From Nocardiopsis sp. YSL2 (GTDB lineage Bacteria; Actinomycetota; Actinomycetes; Streptosporangiales; Streptosporangiaceae), in NCBI RefSeq assembly GCF_030555055.1, contig NZ_JAMOAO010000001.1, forward strand, positions 2,170,001 through 2,234,000: a stretch of 64,000 nucleotides of DNA, in the 5' to 3' direction. Of this stretch, positions 33,209 through 42,179 are shown piece by piece. The notes under the pieces were generated by a model that was not told the DNA's origin, searched no databases, and was given only the letters and a program-made list of their open reading frames with translations. Each line of letters begins with the position of its first letter. Position 1 is the first letter of the stretch. The position numbers and the translations under genes were made by a program.

Positions 33209-35032
33209 GTGGAGCAGTCGACGCACAGGAAAGCACGATCCGCGGGGCCCTTCCCGGACATGCCGCCCCCGTCCGCGGACCAGGGGCCGAACCCGGCATC
33301 CCCGCTCCCCACCGCCCCGGTGGCCCTCGAAGCCCCCGCGCCCGCCGCGCCCTCCCGACGCACCGTCCGCCGCATCATGGTCGGCCTGGTGCTGGCCATG
33401 CTCACGTCGATGCTGACGAACTCGATCATCGGCACCGCCCTGCCGACGATCATGGGCGAGCTGGGCGGTCAGGACCGCCTGGCCTGGGTCGCCACCGCCG
33501 CGCTGCTCACGATGACCGCCTCGACACCGGTGTGGGGCAAGCTCTCCGACATCTGGGGGCGCAAGCTCCTCTTCCAGATCGCCCTCGGCGTCTTCATCGC
33601 GGCCTCGCTCGCCGCGGGCCTCGCCCAGGACGTCAACACGCTCATCGCCGCGCGTGCCCTCCAGGGGCTGGGCGTGGGCGGCCTGGCCACGCTGCCGATG
33701 ATCATCCTCGGCGACGTCGTCTCCCCACGCGAGCGCGGCCGCTACGGCGGGCTCATCGGCATGGTCTTCGGTGTGTCCACGGTCCTGGGCCCCCTGGTCG
33801 GCGGCTTCCTCGTGGACAGCCCGCTCGGCTGGCGCTGGTGCTTCCTCATCACGGTGCCGCTGGCGGTCGTGGCCTTCGTCGTCATCCAGATCATGCTCAA
33901 CGTGCCCTTCGTCCCCCGCAGGGGCGTCCCCGTCGACTGGCTCGGCGCGGGGCTGATCTTCAGCGCGGCCAGCTCGATGATCATGCTGTTGAGCCTGGGC
34001 GGCACGCAGTTCGCCTGGAACTCGGTGCCCTCGTACGCCCTCGGCGCGGGGGCGCTCGCGCTGACCGTCGCGGCCGTCGCCGTGGAGCGGCGTGCCGAGG
34101 AACCGATCATCCCCACCCGCCTGTTCCGCGACCGCACGTTCGTGCTCTCGGCGATCGGGTCGATCGCCGTAGGCGTGATGATGTTCGGCCTGATCATCTA
34201 CATGCCGCAGTACCTGCAGATGGTGCACGGCATGAGCCCCACGGTCTCCGGCATGATGACGCTGCCGCTGGTGGGGTCGTTCCTGGTCACCTCGATCGGC
34301 TCCGGCTTCGCGGTGAGCGGCTCCGGCCGGTGGCGGATCTACCCGGTGGTGGGCATGGCCCTGTGCGTCGCGGGCTTCTCGACCCTGAGCCTGGCCCACC
34401 TGGACCCCGGTCTGACGACGGTCGTCGCGGGGCAGGCGCTCGTGGGACTCGGCTTCGGCCTGTGCCTGCAGATCCTGCTGTTGGCGACGCAGAGCGCGCT
34501 GCCCGGTGCCGACCTGGCGTCGGGCACGGCCTCGATCACGTTCTTCCGCAACCTCGGCGGTGCCACCGGAGTGGCCGCGTTCGGCGCGGTGATGGTGTCC
34601 CGCCTCAACAGCGAACTGGCGGCGGCGGCCGAGGCCGCCCGGGCCCGGGTGGCGGCGGGGACCGCGGACGGAGGTGAGGGCGACCCCGGCGCGCAAGCGC
34701 TCGCGACCGGACTGGCCGACGCCGCGGAGTCGGCCACCGGGTCGCCGGAGCTGGTCCACTCGCTGCCGGGCCCGGTCCGCGACGTCATCGTGGGCGCCTT
34801 CGACCACGCCATGCAGGGTGTGTTCGTCACGGGGATCCCGGTCGCGGTGCTCGGCCTGATCGCCGTGGCGTTCATGAAGGGCACACCGCTGCGCGGCGGG
34901 AAGGCCGCGGCCGCCCCGAGCACGGAGGACGGCGGCGCGGAGGACGGTGCGCGGGACAGCGCGGGGGACGACCTGGCGGACGCGGCCGGGGAGCACGGGG
35001 GCGCGGGTCCGGCCTCGGCCGGTCAGAGGTAG
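33209..35032 (+). CDS. MFS drug/proton antiporter, DHA2 (EmrB/QacA) family
   Basis: 607 residues from GTG 33209, with CGGGAG 7 nt upstream. After a Pro/Ala head come 14 hydrophobic segments. Motif A-like stretches are GKLSDIWGRKLLFQIALGVF and RERGRYGGLIGMVFGVSTVLGPLVGG, and the start of helix 1 is MVGLVLAMLTSMLTNSIIGTALPTIMGELGG. A large Ala/Glu-rich cytoplasmic insert (about residues 470-515) precedes the last helix. Exports toxic small molecules using the proton gradient; substrate unknown. Paired with the TetR gene. Its 3' end overlaps the GNAT gene tail-to-tail by 10 nt. Confidence 0.92.
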   Translation: MEQSTHRKARSAGPFPDMPPPSADQGPNPASPLPTAPVALEAPAPAAPSRRTVRRIMVGLVLAMLTSMLTNSIIGTALPTIMGELGGQDRLAWVATAALLTMTASTPVWGKLSDIWGRKLLFQIALGVFIAASLAAGLAQDVNTLIAARALQGLGVGGLATLPMIILGDVVSPRERGRYGGLIGMVFGVSTVLGPLVGGFLVDSPLGWRWCFLITVPLAVVAFVVIQIMLNVPFVPRRGVPVDWLGAGLIFSAASSMIMLLSLGGTQFAWNSVPSYALGAGALALTVAAVAVERRAEEPIIPTRLFRDRTFVLSAIGSIAVGVMMFGLIIYMPQYLQMVHGMSPTVSGMMTLPLVGSFLVTSIGSGFAVSGSGRWRIYPVVGMALCVAGFSTLSLAHLDPGLTTVVAGQALVGLGFGLCLQILLLATQSALPGADLASGTASITFFRNLGGATGVAAFGAVMVSRLNSELAAAAEAARARVAAGTADGGEGDPGAQALATGLADAAESATGSPELVHSLPGPVRDVIVGAFDHAMQGVFVTGIPVAVLGLIAVAFMKGTPLRGGKAAAAPSTEDGGAEDGARDSAGDDLADAAGEHGGAGPASAGQR

Positions 35033-35472
35033 CGCCGGAAGCCCTCGGCCGAGTTCTCGAAACCCAGAGCGGCGTAGAAGCGGTGGGCGCCGTGCCGGCT
35101 CTCGTGGGAGAGCAGCTCGACCTTGTAGCAGCCGGCGCGTGCCGCCCGGTCCACCGCGTCGTCCATGAGGGCCCGCCCGATGCCCCTGCCGCGGGTCAGG
35201 GGGTCGACCACCAGGTTGTCCACCACGGCCCAGGGCTGGGCGTCGTGGGTCAGGTTGGCCACGACCAGCAGGTCCAGGGTCCCGATGATCTGCCCGCGCT
35301 GCTCGGCGACGAGGATCGTGCGGTCTGGGTCGTTCTCCATACGCGTCCAGGCGCGCACGGCCGCGGAGGACATGCGGACGTGCGCGCTCTGCGAGTGGTC
35401 GGCGTCGCCGAGCTCACGGAGGAGCCGCAGGATCGCGCCGAGGTCCGACCGGATGGCCGCGCGGATAATCAT
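35023..35472 (-). CDS. GNAT-family N-acetyltransferase
   Basis: 149 residues from ATG 35472; ATG 35484 is also possible and neither has a clear ribosome site. It shows the GNAT fold: MIIRAAIRSDLGAILRLLRELGD, DPDRTILVAEQRGQIIGTL, the acetyl-CoA loop VVDPLTRGRGIGRALMDDAV and HESRHGAHRFYAALGFENSAEGF. The Q/RxxGxG/A motif is RGRGIGRA. Substrate unknown. Convergent with and overlapping the MFS gene. Confidence 0.9.
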   Translation of the reverse strand: MIIRAAIRSDLGAILRLLRELGDADHSQSAHVRMSSAAVRAWTRMENDPDRTILVAEQRGQIIGTLDLLVVANLTHDAQPWAVVDNLVVDPLTRGRGIGRALMDDAVDRAARAGCYKVELLSHESRHGAHRFYAALGFENSAEGFRRYL

Positions 35473-35543
35473 GGCTGACGGCATCGTAGCCGACAGCCTG
35501 CGACAAGGCGGACGTCGGCCTACAACGGACCACAAAACACCGA

Positions 35544-35566
35544 GGGCGGGGACTGAGTCCCCGCCC
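35544..35566 (-). terminator. Intrinsic terminator of the coiled-coil gene
   Basis: GGGCGGGGACT (35544-35554) pairs perfectly with AGTCCCCGCCC (35556-35566). On the minus strand it is followed by TCGGTGTTTTGTGG, giving the T-rich tail that is otherwise rare in this window. It lies 38 nt past the stop at 35604. Confidence 0.75.
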
Positions 35567-35603
35567 CGGGTTCCGTCGTGCCGACACTTCCGCCGCGCTC
35601 GCC

Positions 35604-36851
35604 CTACGGCTTGCGGATGACCCGCACGCCCTCGTCGCTCGTCGGAGGCTGGGTGGGCTGGTTGCGGTTGCCCTCCGGGCGCCGGTAGACACCGGTGACT
35701 CCCGGGTCACCGCCGTCGTCCTCCTTGCCGGTCGCCTGCCGGCCCTGCTCGCCCTGCTGCGGCCGGTGGGGCTGCAGCTGGGAGTGCGGCTGCTGCGGGC
35801 CCGACGGCTGGCCGGACTGCTGCTGGCCCGGCGCGGGACCCGCGACGCGGGCGCCCTGCGGCGGAGCCGCCTTGGCGTCACCGCTCTGGGGCGCGTCCGG
35901 CTTCGGCGACTCCTGGCCGGCCTGCTCGGGCTTGGACACCGGCTTGATGCGCACGGTCGCCTCGTCCCCCTCCTGCTGCACCGGAGGAAGCTTGGTGGTG
36001 GCCTCCTCCTTCGGCGCCGGCTCGGGGGCGGCGGCCGGCTTCGCGGGCTCGGCCGGCTTCGCGGGCTCGGCCGACTTGGCGGGCTCGGCCGACTTGGCCG
36101 CTTCCGCGGGCCTGGCGGGCGCCGGCTTGCCGGAACCTGTCGGCGCGGGGTGCGAGGCCGGAGCCTGCGCCGGGGCCTCGGCCGCCGCTTCGTCACGGGC
36201 GAGCCCGGTCTCCAGCGCGCCGGCCTTGTCCTCCGCGGAGACCAGGTCGGCCAGCGTGGAGTGCATGTCCTTGAGTCGGCGCAGCGCCTCGGCGTGCGTG
36301 GCCGTGAGGGTGGCGAGCCTGCGGTCCGCCGTGTCGTGGATCTTCTTGGCCCGCGCCTCGGCCTCGCTCAGTCGGCGGTCGCCCTCGGCCTTGGCCTGCT
36401 CACGCAGCTGGTCGGTCTCCTTCTTGGCGCTGGAGACCATCTGGTTGGCCTCCTCGCGCGCGGAGGCCACGATCCGCTCAGCGTGCTGCTCGGCGTCCTT
36501 GCGGAGCTTGGCGATCTCCTCCTGGGCCTTCTGCTCCAACTCCTTGACCTCGGCGGCGACCTTGGAACGACGTTCCTGGGCCTCCTCCTCGGTGATCCGG
36601 AGGATCTCGGCCATGCGCTCGCTGATCTGCTCGTGCTCAGGCTTGACCTGGGCCTTCTCCTGAGCGATCGCCAGATCGCGCTTGTACTGCTCCCGCTCGT
36701 CGTCCATGCGCTGCAGGCGCTCGCGCATGTCCTTGAACTGGTTGTCCATACGGACGTAGTAGTCGTCGACGTGCGCCTTGTCGTAGCCGCCCTTGCGCAC
36801 TGTCGGGAACCTGTCTTGCTGCAGTCCGCCGCCCGGCAACATATCGCTCAT
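35604..36851 (-). CDS. DivIVA/Scy-like coiled-coil cytoskeletal protein
   Basis: 415 residues from ATG 36851 (GAAAGG just upstream). The N-terminus RFPTVRKGGYDKAHVDDYYVRMDNQF matches the DivIVA-type membrane-targeting domain. A continuous coiled coil follows, about 35-210 (QRMDDEREQYKRDLAIAQEK; ITEEEAQERRSKVAAEVKELE; AERIVASAREEANQMVSSAKK). The C-terminal half is a Pro/Ala/Lys/Gln-rich disordered tail with tandem 'SAEPAK/PAEPAK' units. Such 'cellulose-binding-like' proteins organise polar growth in filamentous actinomycetes. An intrinsic terminator follows the gene. Confidence 0.8.
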   Translation of the reverse strand: MSDMLPGGGLQQDRFPTVRKGGYDKAHVDDYYVRMDNQFKDMRERLQRMDDEREQYKRDLAIAQEKAQVKPEHEQISERMAEILRITEEEAQERRSKVAAEVKELEQKAQEEIAKLRKDAEQHAERIVASAREEANQMVSSAKKETDQLREQAKAEGDRRLSEAEARAKKIHDTADRRLATLTATHAEALRRLKDMHSTLADLVSAEDKAGALETGLARDEAAAEAPAQAPASHPAPTGSGKPAPARPAEAAKSAEPAKSAEPAKPAEPAKPAAAPEPAPKEEATTKLPPVQQEGDEATVRIKPVSKPEQAGQESPKPDAPQSGDAKAAPPQGARVAGPAPGQQQSGQPSGPQQPHSQLQPHRPQQGEQGRQATGKEDDGGDPGVTGVYRRPEGNRNQPTQPPTSDEGVRVIRKP

Positions 36852-37223
36852 GTGCCTTTCTTGTTCTTTAACACCGTTGACTGCACGTCGCAGAAGGTGA
36901 GAATTGCCCCGTACCCATTTGTCACAGGAACACCCACGGGCTCCACCAAAGCGTTGATCGCACGCGGGTGTCCTTTTTGCCACTCGGCCGCGGTCAGTGG
37001 GGGGTACTGGTCGCGAGCGGAGCGTAACGTCGTGACACCGTCCGAACGACCAAGGTAGGCACGCACGGCGTCGCCGCGTCAAGAGGCCGTGAGGGTAGAT
37101 CGCCGTGCGGACCCTGGTCACGTTCTTACTAAGGTATGCGCGATCATCCCCGTACGGGGGCGGACCGGTCAACTTCCCGTGAGTCTCACCGACCCGGGGA
37201 CCACGAACACACGGAGGCGACGC

Positions 37224-37802
37224 ATGAACGACCACGAACCGGGGAACGCGGCCGACGATGCGCGCGGCGGCGGGCCGTGGGGACCACGGATCGGCGATGC
37301 GCCGTTCGGGCGGCCGGAGATCCATTCCACCGCCTGGATCGCGCCCGGCGCCGTCGTGGTCGGCCGCGTGCGGCTGGGCGCGCGGAGCAGTGTCTGGTAC
37401 GGGTCGGTGCTGCGCGCCGACACCGAGGACATCATCGTCGGTGAGAAGGTCAACATCCAGGACCAGTGCGGCATGCACGCCGACCCGGGGCAGCCCGCGA
37501 TCCTGCACGACCACGTGAGCCTGGGCCACAAGGCCATGGTGCACGGCGCAGTCGTGGAGGAGGGCGCCCTCATCGGCATCGGCGCGATCGTCCTGGGCGG
37601 GGCCCGGGTCGGCAAGGGCGCGCTCGTCGCGGCGGGGTCACTGGTGCCCCCGGGCAAGACCGTTCCCCCGGGCACCCTGTGGGCGGGCGTGCCCGGCAAG
37701 GTGATCCGGGACCTCAACGACGACGACCGCCTCGTCCTGGAGCACACGCCGACGCACTACGCCGACCTGGCGGAGCGGCACCGGGGCGTCGCCTGGCGTT
37801 GA
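37224..37802 (+). CDS. Gamma-class carbonic anhydrase-like hexapeptide protein
   Basis: 192 residues from ATG 37224, with ACGGAGG 7 nt upstream. Left-handed beta-helix repeats (STAWIAPGAVVVGRVRLGARSSVWYGSVLRAD). The metal-binding histidines lie in CGMHADPGQPAILHDHVSLGHKAMVHGAVVEEGALIGIG, and the end is VPPGTLWAGVPGKVIRDL: the standard gamma carbonic anhydrase/YrdA pattern. Likely binds Zn or Fe; activity is not guaranteed in this subfamily. The divergent 36852-37223 region upstream is AT-richer and carries promoters but no convincing gene. Confidence 0.9.
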   Translation: MNDHEPGNAADDARGGGPWGPRIGDAPFGRPEIHSTAWIAPGAVVVGRVRLGARSSVWYGSVLRADTEDIIVGEKVNIQDQCGMHADPGQPAILHDHVSLGHKAMVHGAVVEEGALIGIGAIVLGGARVGKGALVAAGSLVPPGKTVPPGTLWAGVPGKVIRDLNDDDRLVLEHTPTHYADLAERHRGVAWR

Positions 37803-38249
37803 GGGCGGCGGATCATTTCCGGACCGGCCCCACCCCCGTCCCAGCCGTACGTTCCCCCCGCTCAGGGGCCCGAAAGCACCGGACCTCCCGCGCGCGCGAG
37901 CGCGCGTGGCTAACCCGGGTGGGGCCGGCACTGGTCCTCCTGGGTCATGCGGGGTGCCACACCGCCGCGTAGCCTGGGAGACCTGGCGTTCCGTGGACCG
38001 GCATCCGTCGCATCCGGCCCGTACCCGTTCGCTCCGGGGCGCCGACCCGCTCACGCGACGCTGTTCCACCGTCCGGTGAGCGCGGCTCACCGAACGGCAC
38101 AGACGCCCATGGCCCCTCGCCCGGGCGGGCCAGGGACCTGACCCAGACATGCAGGGGAGGTGAGACCCGGTGGCGTTGTCCGGTGAGCGGATCCGCCTCG
38201 CCCCGTCCCCTCTCCCGTGTGCGTTCCTGAGTACCCCTGGGAGGACCCG
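37803..38249. other. 447-nt intergenic region without a recognisable gene
   Basis: Six-frame reading gives only Arg/Pro-rich frames with poor start sites. It contains an alternating CG run with the palindrome CGCGCGCGAGCGCGCG at about 37890-37906, which could adopt unusual structure, but no terminator with a T-tract and no RNA gene was recognised. Confidence 0.5.
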
Positions 38250-38735
38250 ATGACCAGCGGCGTTCCCCCACATCACCGCCAGTCCCTGCACGACCATGTG
38301 GCTCTGGACGAGATCGAGCTCTACGCCGAGGTCCTCATCGCCGTGGCCGACGCCGACCGTCCACTGCGCCCGGCGGAGATCGACCGGGTCCTGGGCCTGT
38401 CACCCGCGCCGCAGCCCGCACCCGCCGCCACGGCGTCCGACACGGGACCCGCGAGCCGTGGCGACGAACCCACCAGACCGCCGGGGCCGAGCGGCCCGAC
38501 CGGTCCGCCCTCGCGCGTTCCGGGCAAGGGCCCCGACCCGGCCCCGCCCCCGCCCGACGAGCGGGAGTCCGATGCCGCCGACCCGGTGCCGGGTTCGGCC
38601 CTCGTGCCGGGTCCGAGGTCCCTGACCGCTCCCCTGCCGCCCCCTGGCCCGCCCTGGACCGTGCACCCGCTCGCCTTCGAGGTTCCACTGCCGTCGGCAC
38701 CGCCGCCACCGCCGACGGCCCTCTGGGCGCACTAG
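38250..38735 (+). CDS. Hypothetical protein: short helical domain plus Pro-rich tail
   Basis: 161 residues from ATG 38250, which has a perfect GGGAGGA ribosome site. Residues 10-45 (DHVALDEIELYAEVLIAVADADRPLRPAEIDRVLGL) form a compact helical motif seen at the N-terminus of small actinobacterial proteins, possibly a regulatory interaction module. The remaining 110 residues are Pro/Gly/Ala/Ser-rich and probably disordered. The TAG stop lies in a CTAG repeat end (38732-38735). No function can be given. Confidence 0.6.
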   Translation: MTSGVPPHHRQSLHDHVALDEIELYAEVLIAVADADRPLRPAEIDRVLGLSPAPQPAPAATASDTGPASRGDEPTRPPGPSGPTGPPSRVPGKGPDPAPPPPDERESDAADPVPGSALVPGPRSLTAPLPPPGPPWTVHPLAFEVPLPSAPPPPPTALWAH

Positions 38736-38801
38736 GTCGTGCGAGCGTGTCGGCGTCGCGGCCCCGACCGGGACGGGTCTCCTCCGCGGAACACGCCCTA
38801 G
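38732..38801. repeat. Short CTAG-bounded element with one conserved end
   Basis: The right end 38783-38801 is identical over 19 nt to 572-590 (TCCGCGGAACACGCCCTAG). The left end CTAGGTCGTG matches the family end CTAGGGCGTG at 9 of 10 positions before diverging. The left CTAG contains the stop codon of the preceding gene. It looks like a shortened relative of the element at 422-592. Confidence 0.5.
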
Positions 38802-38956
38802 CAGGCGAGGTGTCAGGAGAGCGTCAGCTCCGCCCGCGTTCCCGCGTCCTGTTCCGGCCACGGAGCGCACGCTGGGCGGCGGGTACCGCCGGGTAACACT
38901 CCTGTGGAGGCGCGTGCACGCGCCCCGCGAGACGATCGGCCTCCCAGGAGCGGCAC

Positions 38957-39703
38957 ATGGACGAGTCGGACACACGGGAACGGCGCAGCGGCCCGGAGAG
39001 CGCGGCTCCCGGCCGCGCGGTGCGCGGTGTCGACGGCGGCGAGGCCGCACCGAAGGTCGCGCGGACGGTCGCGCTGGCGGTGACCTTCCTCTTCCTCCTC
39101 GTCACGGCGGGCGGCCTGGGATGGTTCCTGTCCGGCGGCGGGCCGCTGTCCGCTACCGGGTCCGGCGAGGGGGACGCCGGGGCGGAGGCGACCGGGGCGG
39201 GCGAGTCCGCGGACGGAACCGGTCAGGGAGACGACGCATCGGCCGCTCCGGTGGCCGTGGGCGGCGACCGCCTCGCCTACACGCTCCCGGGCCGGGGGTG
39301 GCACCAGATCGACGCCGACGAGGTCCCCGAGGAGTACACCTCGTACGCGGTCCACGGTTCCGACGACGACCCCGACGCGCTCATCGTCACGGGCACGCAC
39401 GAGCTCAACGCCGTCGAACCCCTGCCGGTCGCCGGCACGCGGCTGGCGCTGGAGGCCGCGGGCCCACTGCTCACCAGCGGCGGGACACCGTGGGCCGAGC
39501 CCTCCGGCGAGAGGGAGGTGGACGGTGCTCCGGCGTTCGGGGTGTCCGTGGGCACAGAGGGAGACGAGGGCGTCTACGGTCGCTTCCTGCTGGTGGAGGT
39601 GGACGAGGGCACCGGGGCGTTCATGCTCGGCGTCAACACCGCCGGCGGCGATGAGGCGACCGCGCACATCGACGCCGCCTTCGCCTCGGTCGGCACCCGC
39701 TGA
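38957..39703 (+). CDS. Single-pass membrane protein with extracytoplasmic domain
   Basis: 248 residues. A cytoplasmic head of about 35 residues, one helix at about 35-58 (VARTVALAVTFLFLLVTAGGLGWFL), a Gly/Asp/Glu linker and a beta-rich domain of about 150 residues (RLAYTLPGRGWHQIDADEVPEEYTSYAV; FGVSVGTEGDEGVYGRFLLVEV). This resembles the DUF-type 'secreted/anchored' proteins common in actinomycetes. No catalytic motif was seen. CAGGAG ribosome site; convergent with the histidine kinase. Confidence 0.7.
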   Translation: MDESDTRERRSGPESAAPGRAVRGVDGGEAAPKVARTVALAVTFLFLLVTAGGLGWFLSGGGPLSATGSGEGDAGAEATGAGESADGTGQGDDASAAPVAVGGDRLAYTLPGRGWHQIDADEVPEEYTSYAVHGSDDDPDALIVTGTHELNAVEPLPVAGTRLALEAAGPLLTSGGTPWAEPSGEREVDGAPAFGVSVGTEGDEGVYGRFLLVEVDEGTGAFMLGVNTAGGDEATAHIDAAFASVGTR

Positions 39704-39723
39704 CCGGCACCGCGCGGGCATCG

Positions 39724-39763
39724 GCGGACGCGGTCGGCCGTCGCGTCAGCCGACCGCGTCCGC
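39724..39763. terminator. Bidirectional terminator hairpin between convergent genes
   Basis: GCGGACGCGGTCGGC (39724-39738) pairs perfectly with GCCGACCGCGTCCGC (39749-39763). The 10-nt loop contains the histidine kinase stop codon, so the last kinase codons are part of the stem. No T-tract. Confidence 0.6.
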
Positions 39764-41053
39764 ACCGTCCCGGCGCGCCCGGTCGTCCGGGGCACGGTCG
39801 TTCTGACTCGTACCGCCGACGGCCGAGGGGCCGGACTCCCCGAGCGGGATGATGGCGCGGAGCAGGAAGCCGTGGTCCCCGGCCCGGGCCGCGGAGAGCG
39901 CGCCCCCGCCCATGGCCACACGCTCGGACAGCCCCGAGAGGCCGTTGCCGGAGGACAGGCCGTCCGCCCTGCCCGGTCCCCTGACCCGGTTGTTGAACAC
40001 CTCCACCACCAGCGCCCGCGGCCCCACCGACGTGTCCTTCGTGACGGAGAAGCCGATCCTGCACTCGGTGGCGTCGCTGTGCCGCAGGACGTTGGTACCG
40101 CCCTCACGCACCACCCACGCCGCCAGCACGGCCTTGCCGACCGGGATCTCCAGGTCCTCCAGACCGGTCACGGTGACCTCGGTGCCGTTGGCCCGCAGGA
40201 CCTCGCGCACCGACCCCACCTCGGCCGGCAGGTCCACCTCCCGGTAGCCGTTGACCGCGGACCGCACCTGTTGGAGGGCCTGCCGGGCGAGGTCCTGCAC
40301 CTCCGCCATCTCCGCGACAGCGCGCTCCGGAGCGCGTTCCACGAGTCGGCCGGCCAGTTCGGACTTGACGGCGAGGGCGGACAGGCTGTGCCCCAGCAGG
40401 TCGTGCATGTCGCGTGCGAAGCGCAGGCGCTCCTCGCTGACCGCGAGCTGGGCCCGTGCCCGTTGGCCGTTGACGGCGTCCAGCGTCAGGTCCCACATCC
40501 AGATGGTGATAAGGAAGCCGACGGCCAGGAGCCCCGACCAGAGGACGGCTCCCGCCCAGACCAGGGCGTAGGGGGCCAGGTGGAGATCGATGGGGCTGAG
40601 CGGCCACAGGAGCCAGGGTGTGACCAGGAGGCCGAGCGTGACCAGGACGGCGCGCCTGCGCGACCCGACGAACACACCGATGCACCACCAGGTGCCCAGA
40701 GTGAGCGTCATGGTCACCGGGTTCTGGAGCAGCCCGGCGCAGAGCGCGGTCAGCGCCAGCGACCCCCAGTAGGCCCAGGGGGAGACCTCACGGGCCCCGC
40801 CGTCGACCCCGATCCGCTGGCGGATCAGGACGAAGAGGGTCACGGCGAACGGGAGCGCCACGACCGCCCCAGCGATCGAGCGCCAGAGCGAAAGCCCCTC
40901 GCCCGCCGCGGCCACGACGTCCATGGCCGGCCAGTACAACGTCATCAGGGGCATCATGCTCATCGTCACGATGATGAGCCGCCGCGTGATGCGGAGCTTG
41001 CGGCCGTTCTTCCCGGAGGGATCGGCGCTCGCCACCGCCTCGTCCTGGTTCAC
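39746..41053 (-). CDS. Sensor histidine kinase (DesK/NarX-type, HisKA_3)
   Basis: 435 residues from GTG 41053 with GGAG 5 nt upstream. About six membrane helices fill residues 25-190. The dimerisation/phosphoacceptor region is RFARDMHDLLGHSLSALAVKSEL, with the His at about 211. N-box GGTNVLRHS; G-box SSGNGLSGLSERVAMGGG. It follows an ABC exporter ATPase and permease in the same orientation (131 nt gap) and probably senses the exporter's substrate or membrane stress. The LuxR-type response regulator that normally follows is absent; the next gene is convergent. Confidence 0.9.
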   Translation of the reverse strand: MNQDEAVASADPSGKNGRKLRITRRLIIVTMSMMPLMTLYWPAMDVVAAAGEGLSLWRSIAGAVVALPFAVTLFVLIRQRIGVDGGAREVSPWAYWGSLALTALCAGLLQNPVTMTLTLGTWWCIGVFVGSRRRAVLVTLGLLVTPWLLWPLSPIDLHLAPYALVWAGAVLWSGLLAVGFLITIWMWDLTLDAVNGQRARAQLAVSEERLRFARDMHDLLGHSLSALAVKSELAGRLVERAPERAVAEMAEVQDLARQALQQVRSAVNGYREVDLPAEVGSVREVLRANGTEVTVTGLEDLEIPVGKAVLAAWVVREGGTNVLRHSDATECRIGFSVTKDTSVGPRALVVEVFNNRVRGPGRADGLSSGNGLSGLSERVAMGGGALSAARAGDHGFLLRAIIPLGESGPSAVGGTSQNDRAPDDRARRDGADAVG

Positions 41054-41184
41054 GCCAACTCCGTTCGTCGGTTCACGGTGGGCCCGGCCGGGCCGGGGAC
41101 GGCCGCGGGCGGATCCGCCGCGCGGAACCGCCCGACGAGCGTAGTCGAGGTCACCCGGCCCGGGCCGCACGGCCGGGCGCGCGG

Positions 41185-42090
41185 TCACGGCTGGCGCGGG
41201 TCCCACCGGAAGAACCTCCGCACCGCGAGCGCCAGGACCGCGATCCAGGCGAGCATGATCCCGACCGACGGCAGCGCCGCGGCCCACAGGCCCCAGTAGC
41301 CCTTCGGCTCGGCGCCCGCGGTGCCGCCGAACACGTCGTAGCCGGTGTAGGCGGCCTGCACGAGCTCGCCCGGGGGCACCGACGGGATGAGGCTGAAGAG
41401 CTGCCGCGCGCTCTCGGGCAGGGCCTCCAGCGGAATGATGCCGCCGCCCGCGAAGACGAGGATCATCATCGGCACCATGACCGCGAGTTGCGCGCTCTCG
41501 GCGTTGCGCGCCAGCGGGGTCACGAGCAGGCCCATGAGCGAGAACGCGACACTTCCCAGGAGGATGGCGACGAGCAGCATCAGCGGGTCGCGCGGCAGCG
41601 TCCCGTCCGGCATGGCCGCGATGAACCCGCCGATGATGAGCGCGATCACCAGGGAGAAGACCGCCACCACCCCGATGACGCCGCCGAAGATGACCGGCTG
41701 GCTCACGCCGCTGACGCGGAACCGCTTGAGCGCGAGGGACTCCCGTCGGGCGGTGAACACGTTCGAGGCGTGGCCCATGCCCAGGATCAGGCTGATGGAG
41801 CCGAGGGAGCTGAGCATCGCCATCTCGCCCATGCCGAAGCCGGCGATGACCTCGTCGTTGGGCAGTTGCAGGGCCATGAAGCTGAAGAACAGGGGCAGGG
41901 CCAGGAACATCCAGGCCGTCTTGTACCGCACGAAGAGGGTGAACTCCATGCGGGTCAGGCGCACGAGCTGCTTCAGGGTGCCGGGCGCGCGGCGCCGTGG
42001 GCGCGTCCCCGGGGCGGCCGTGGCGGACCCGGCGGGCGCGGGGGAGGTCGTGGACGCGGCGGACGTGGTGGGCGGTGGCGTCGTGCTCAT
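41185..42090 (-). CDS. ABC-2 type transporter permease
   Basis: 301 residues from ATG 42090. After a Thr/Pro/Ala head, six hydrophobic segments follow the ABC-2 pattern (FRVSGVSQPVIFGGVIGVVAVFSLVIALIIGGFIAAM; MVPMMILVFAGGGIIPLEALPESARQLFSLIPSVP; PSVGIMLAWIAVLALAVRRFFRWDP). Forms an exporter with the ATPase encoded 89 nt upstream. Typical cargo of DesK-linked ABC-2 systems is lipids, drugs or peptides; here unknown. Confidence 0.88.
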   Translation of the reverse strand: MSTTPPPTTSAASTTSPAPAGSATAAPGTRPRRRAPGTLKQLVRLTRMEFTLFVRYKTAWMFLALPLFFSFMALQLPNDEVIAGFGMGEMAMLSSLGSISLILGMGHASNVFTARRESLALKRFRVSGVSQPVIFGGVIGVVAVFSLVIALIIGGFIAAMPDGTLPRDPLMLLVAILLGSVAFSLMGLLVTPLARNAESAQLAVMVPMMILVFAGGGIIPLEALPESARQLFSLIPSVPPGELVQAAYTGYDVFGGTAGAEPKGYWGLWAAALPSVGIMLAWIAVLALAVRRFFRWDPRQP

Positions 42091-42179
42091 GGTGGTCTCT
42101 TCTCGAAGCTCGGCTGGGGTGTCGTCGCTCGACGGGGGCGGGGCGTGGTGCCGTGGGCGGTTCCGGGCGCGGTCCCGCC

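Noticed and set aside
36848..37066. A 72-residue minus-strand frame overlapping the coiled-coil gene start by ATGA
   Set aside because: The overlap is suggestive, but third positions are not G/C-biased, it has two TTA codons and no ribosome site; the AT-richer promoter region explains the open frame.
37889..37908. Alternating CG run as a possible RNA or recombination site
   Set aside because: Too short and simple to assign; kept only as a note in the intergenic entry.
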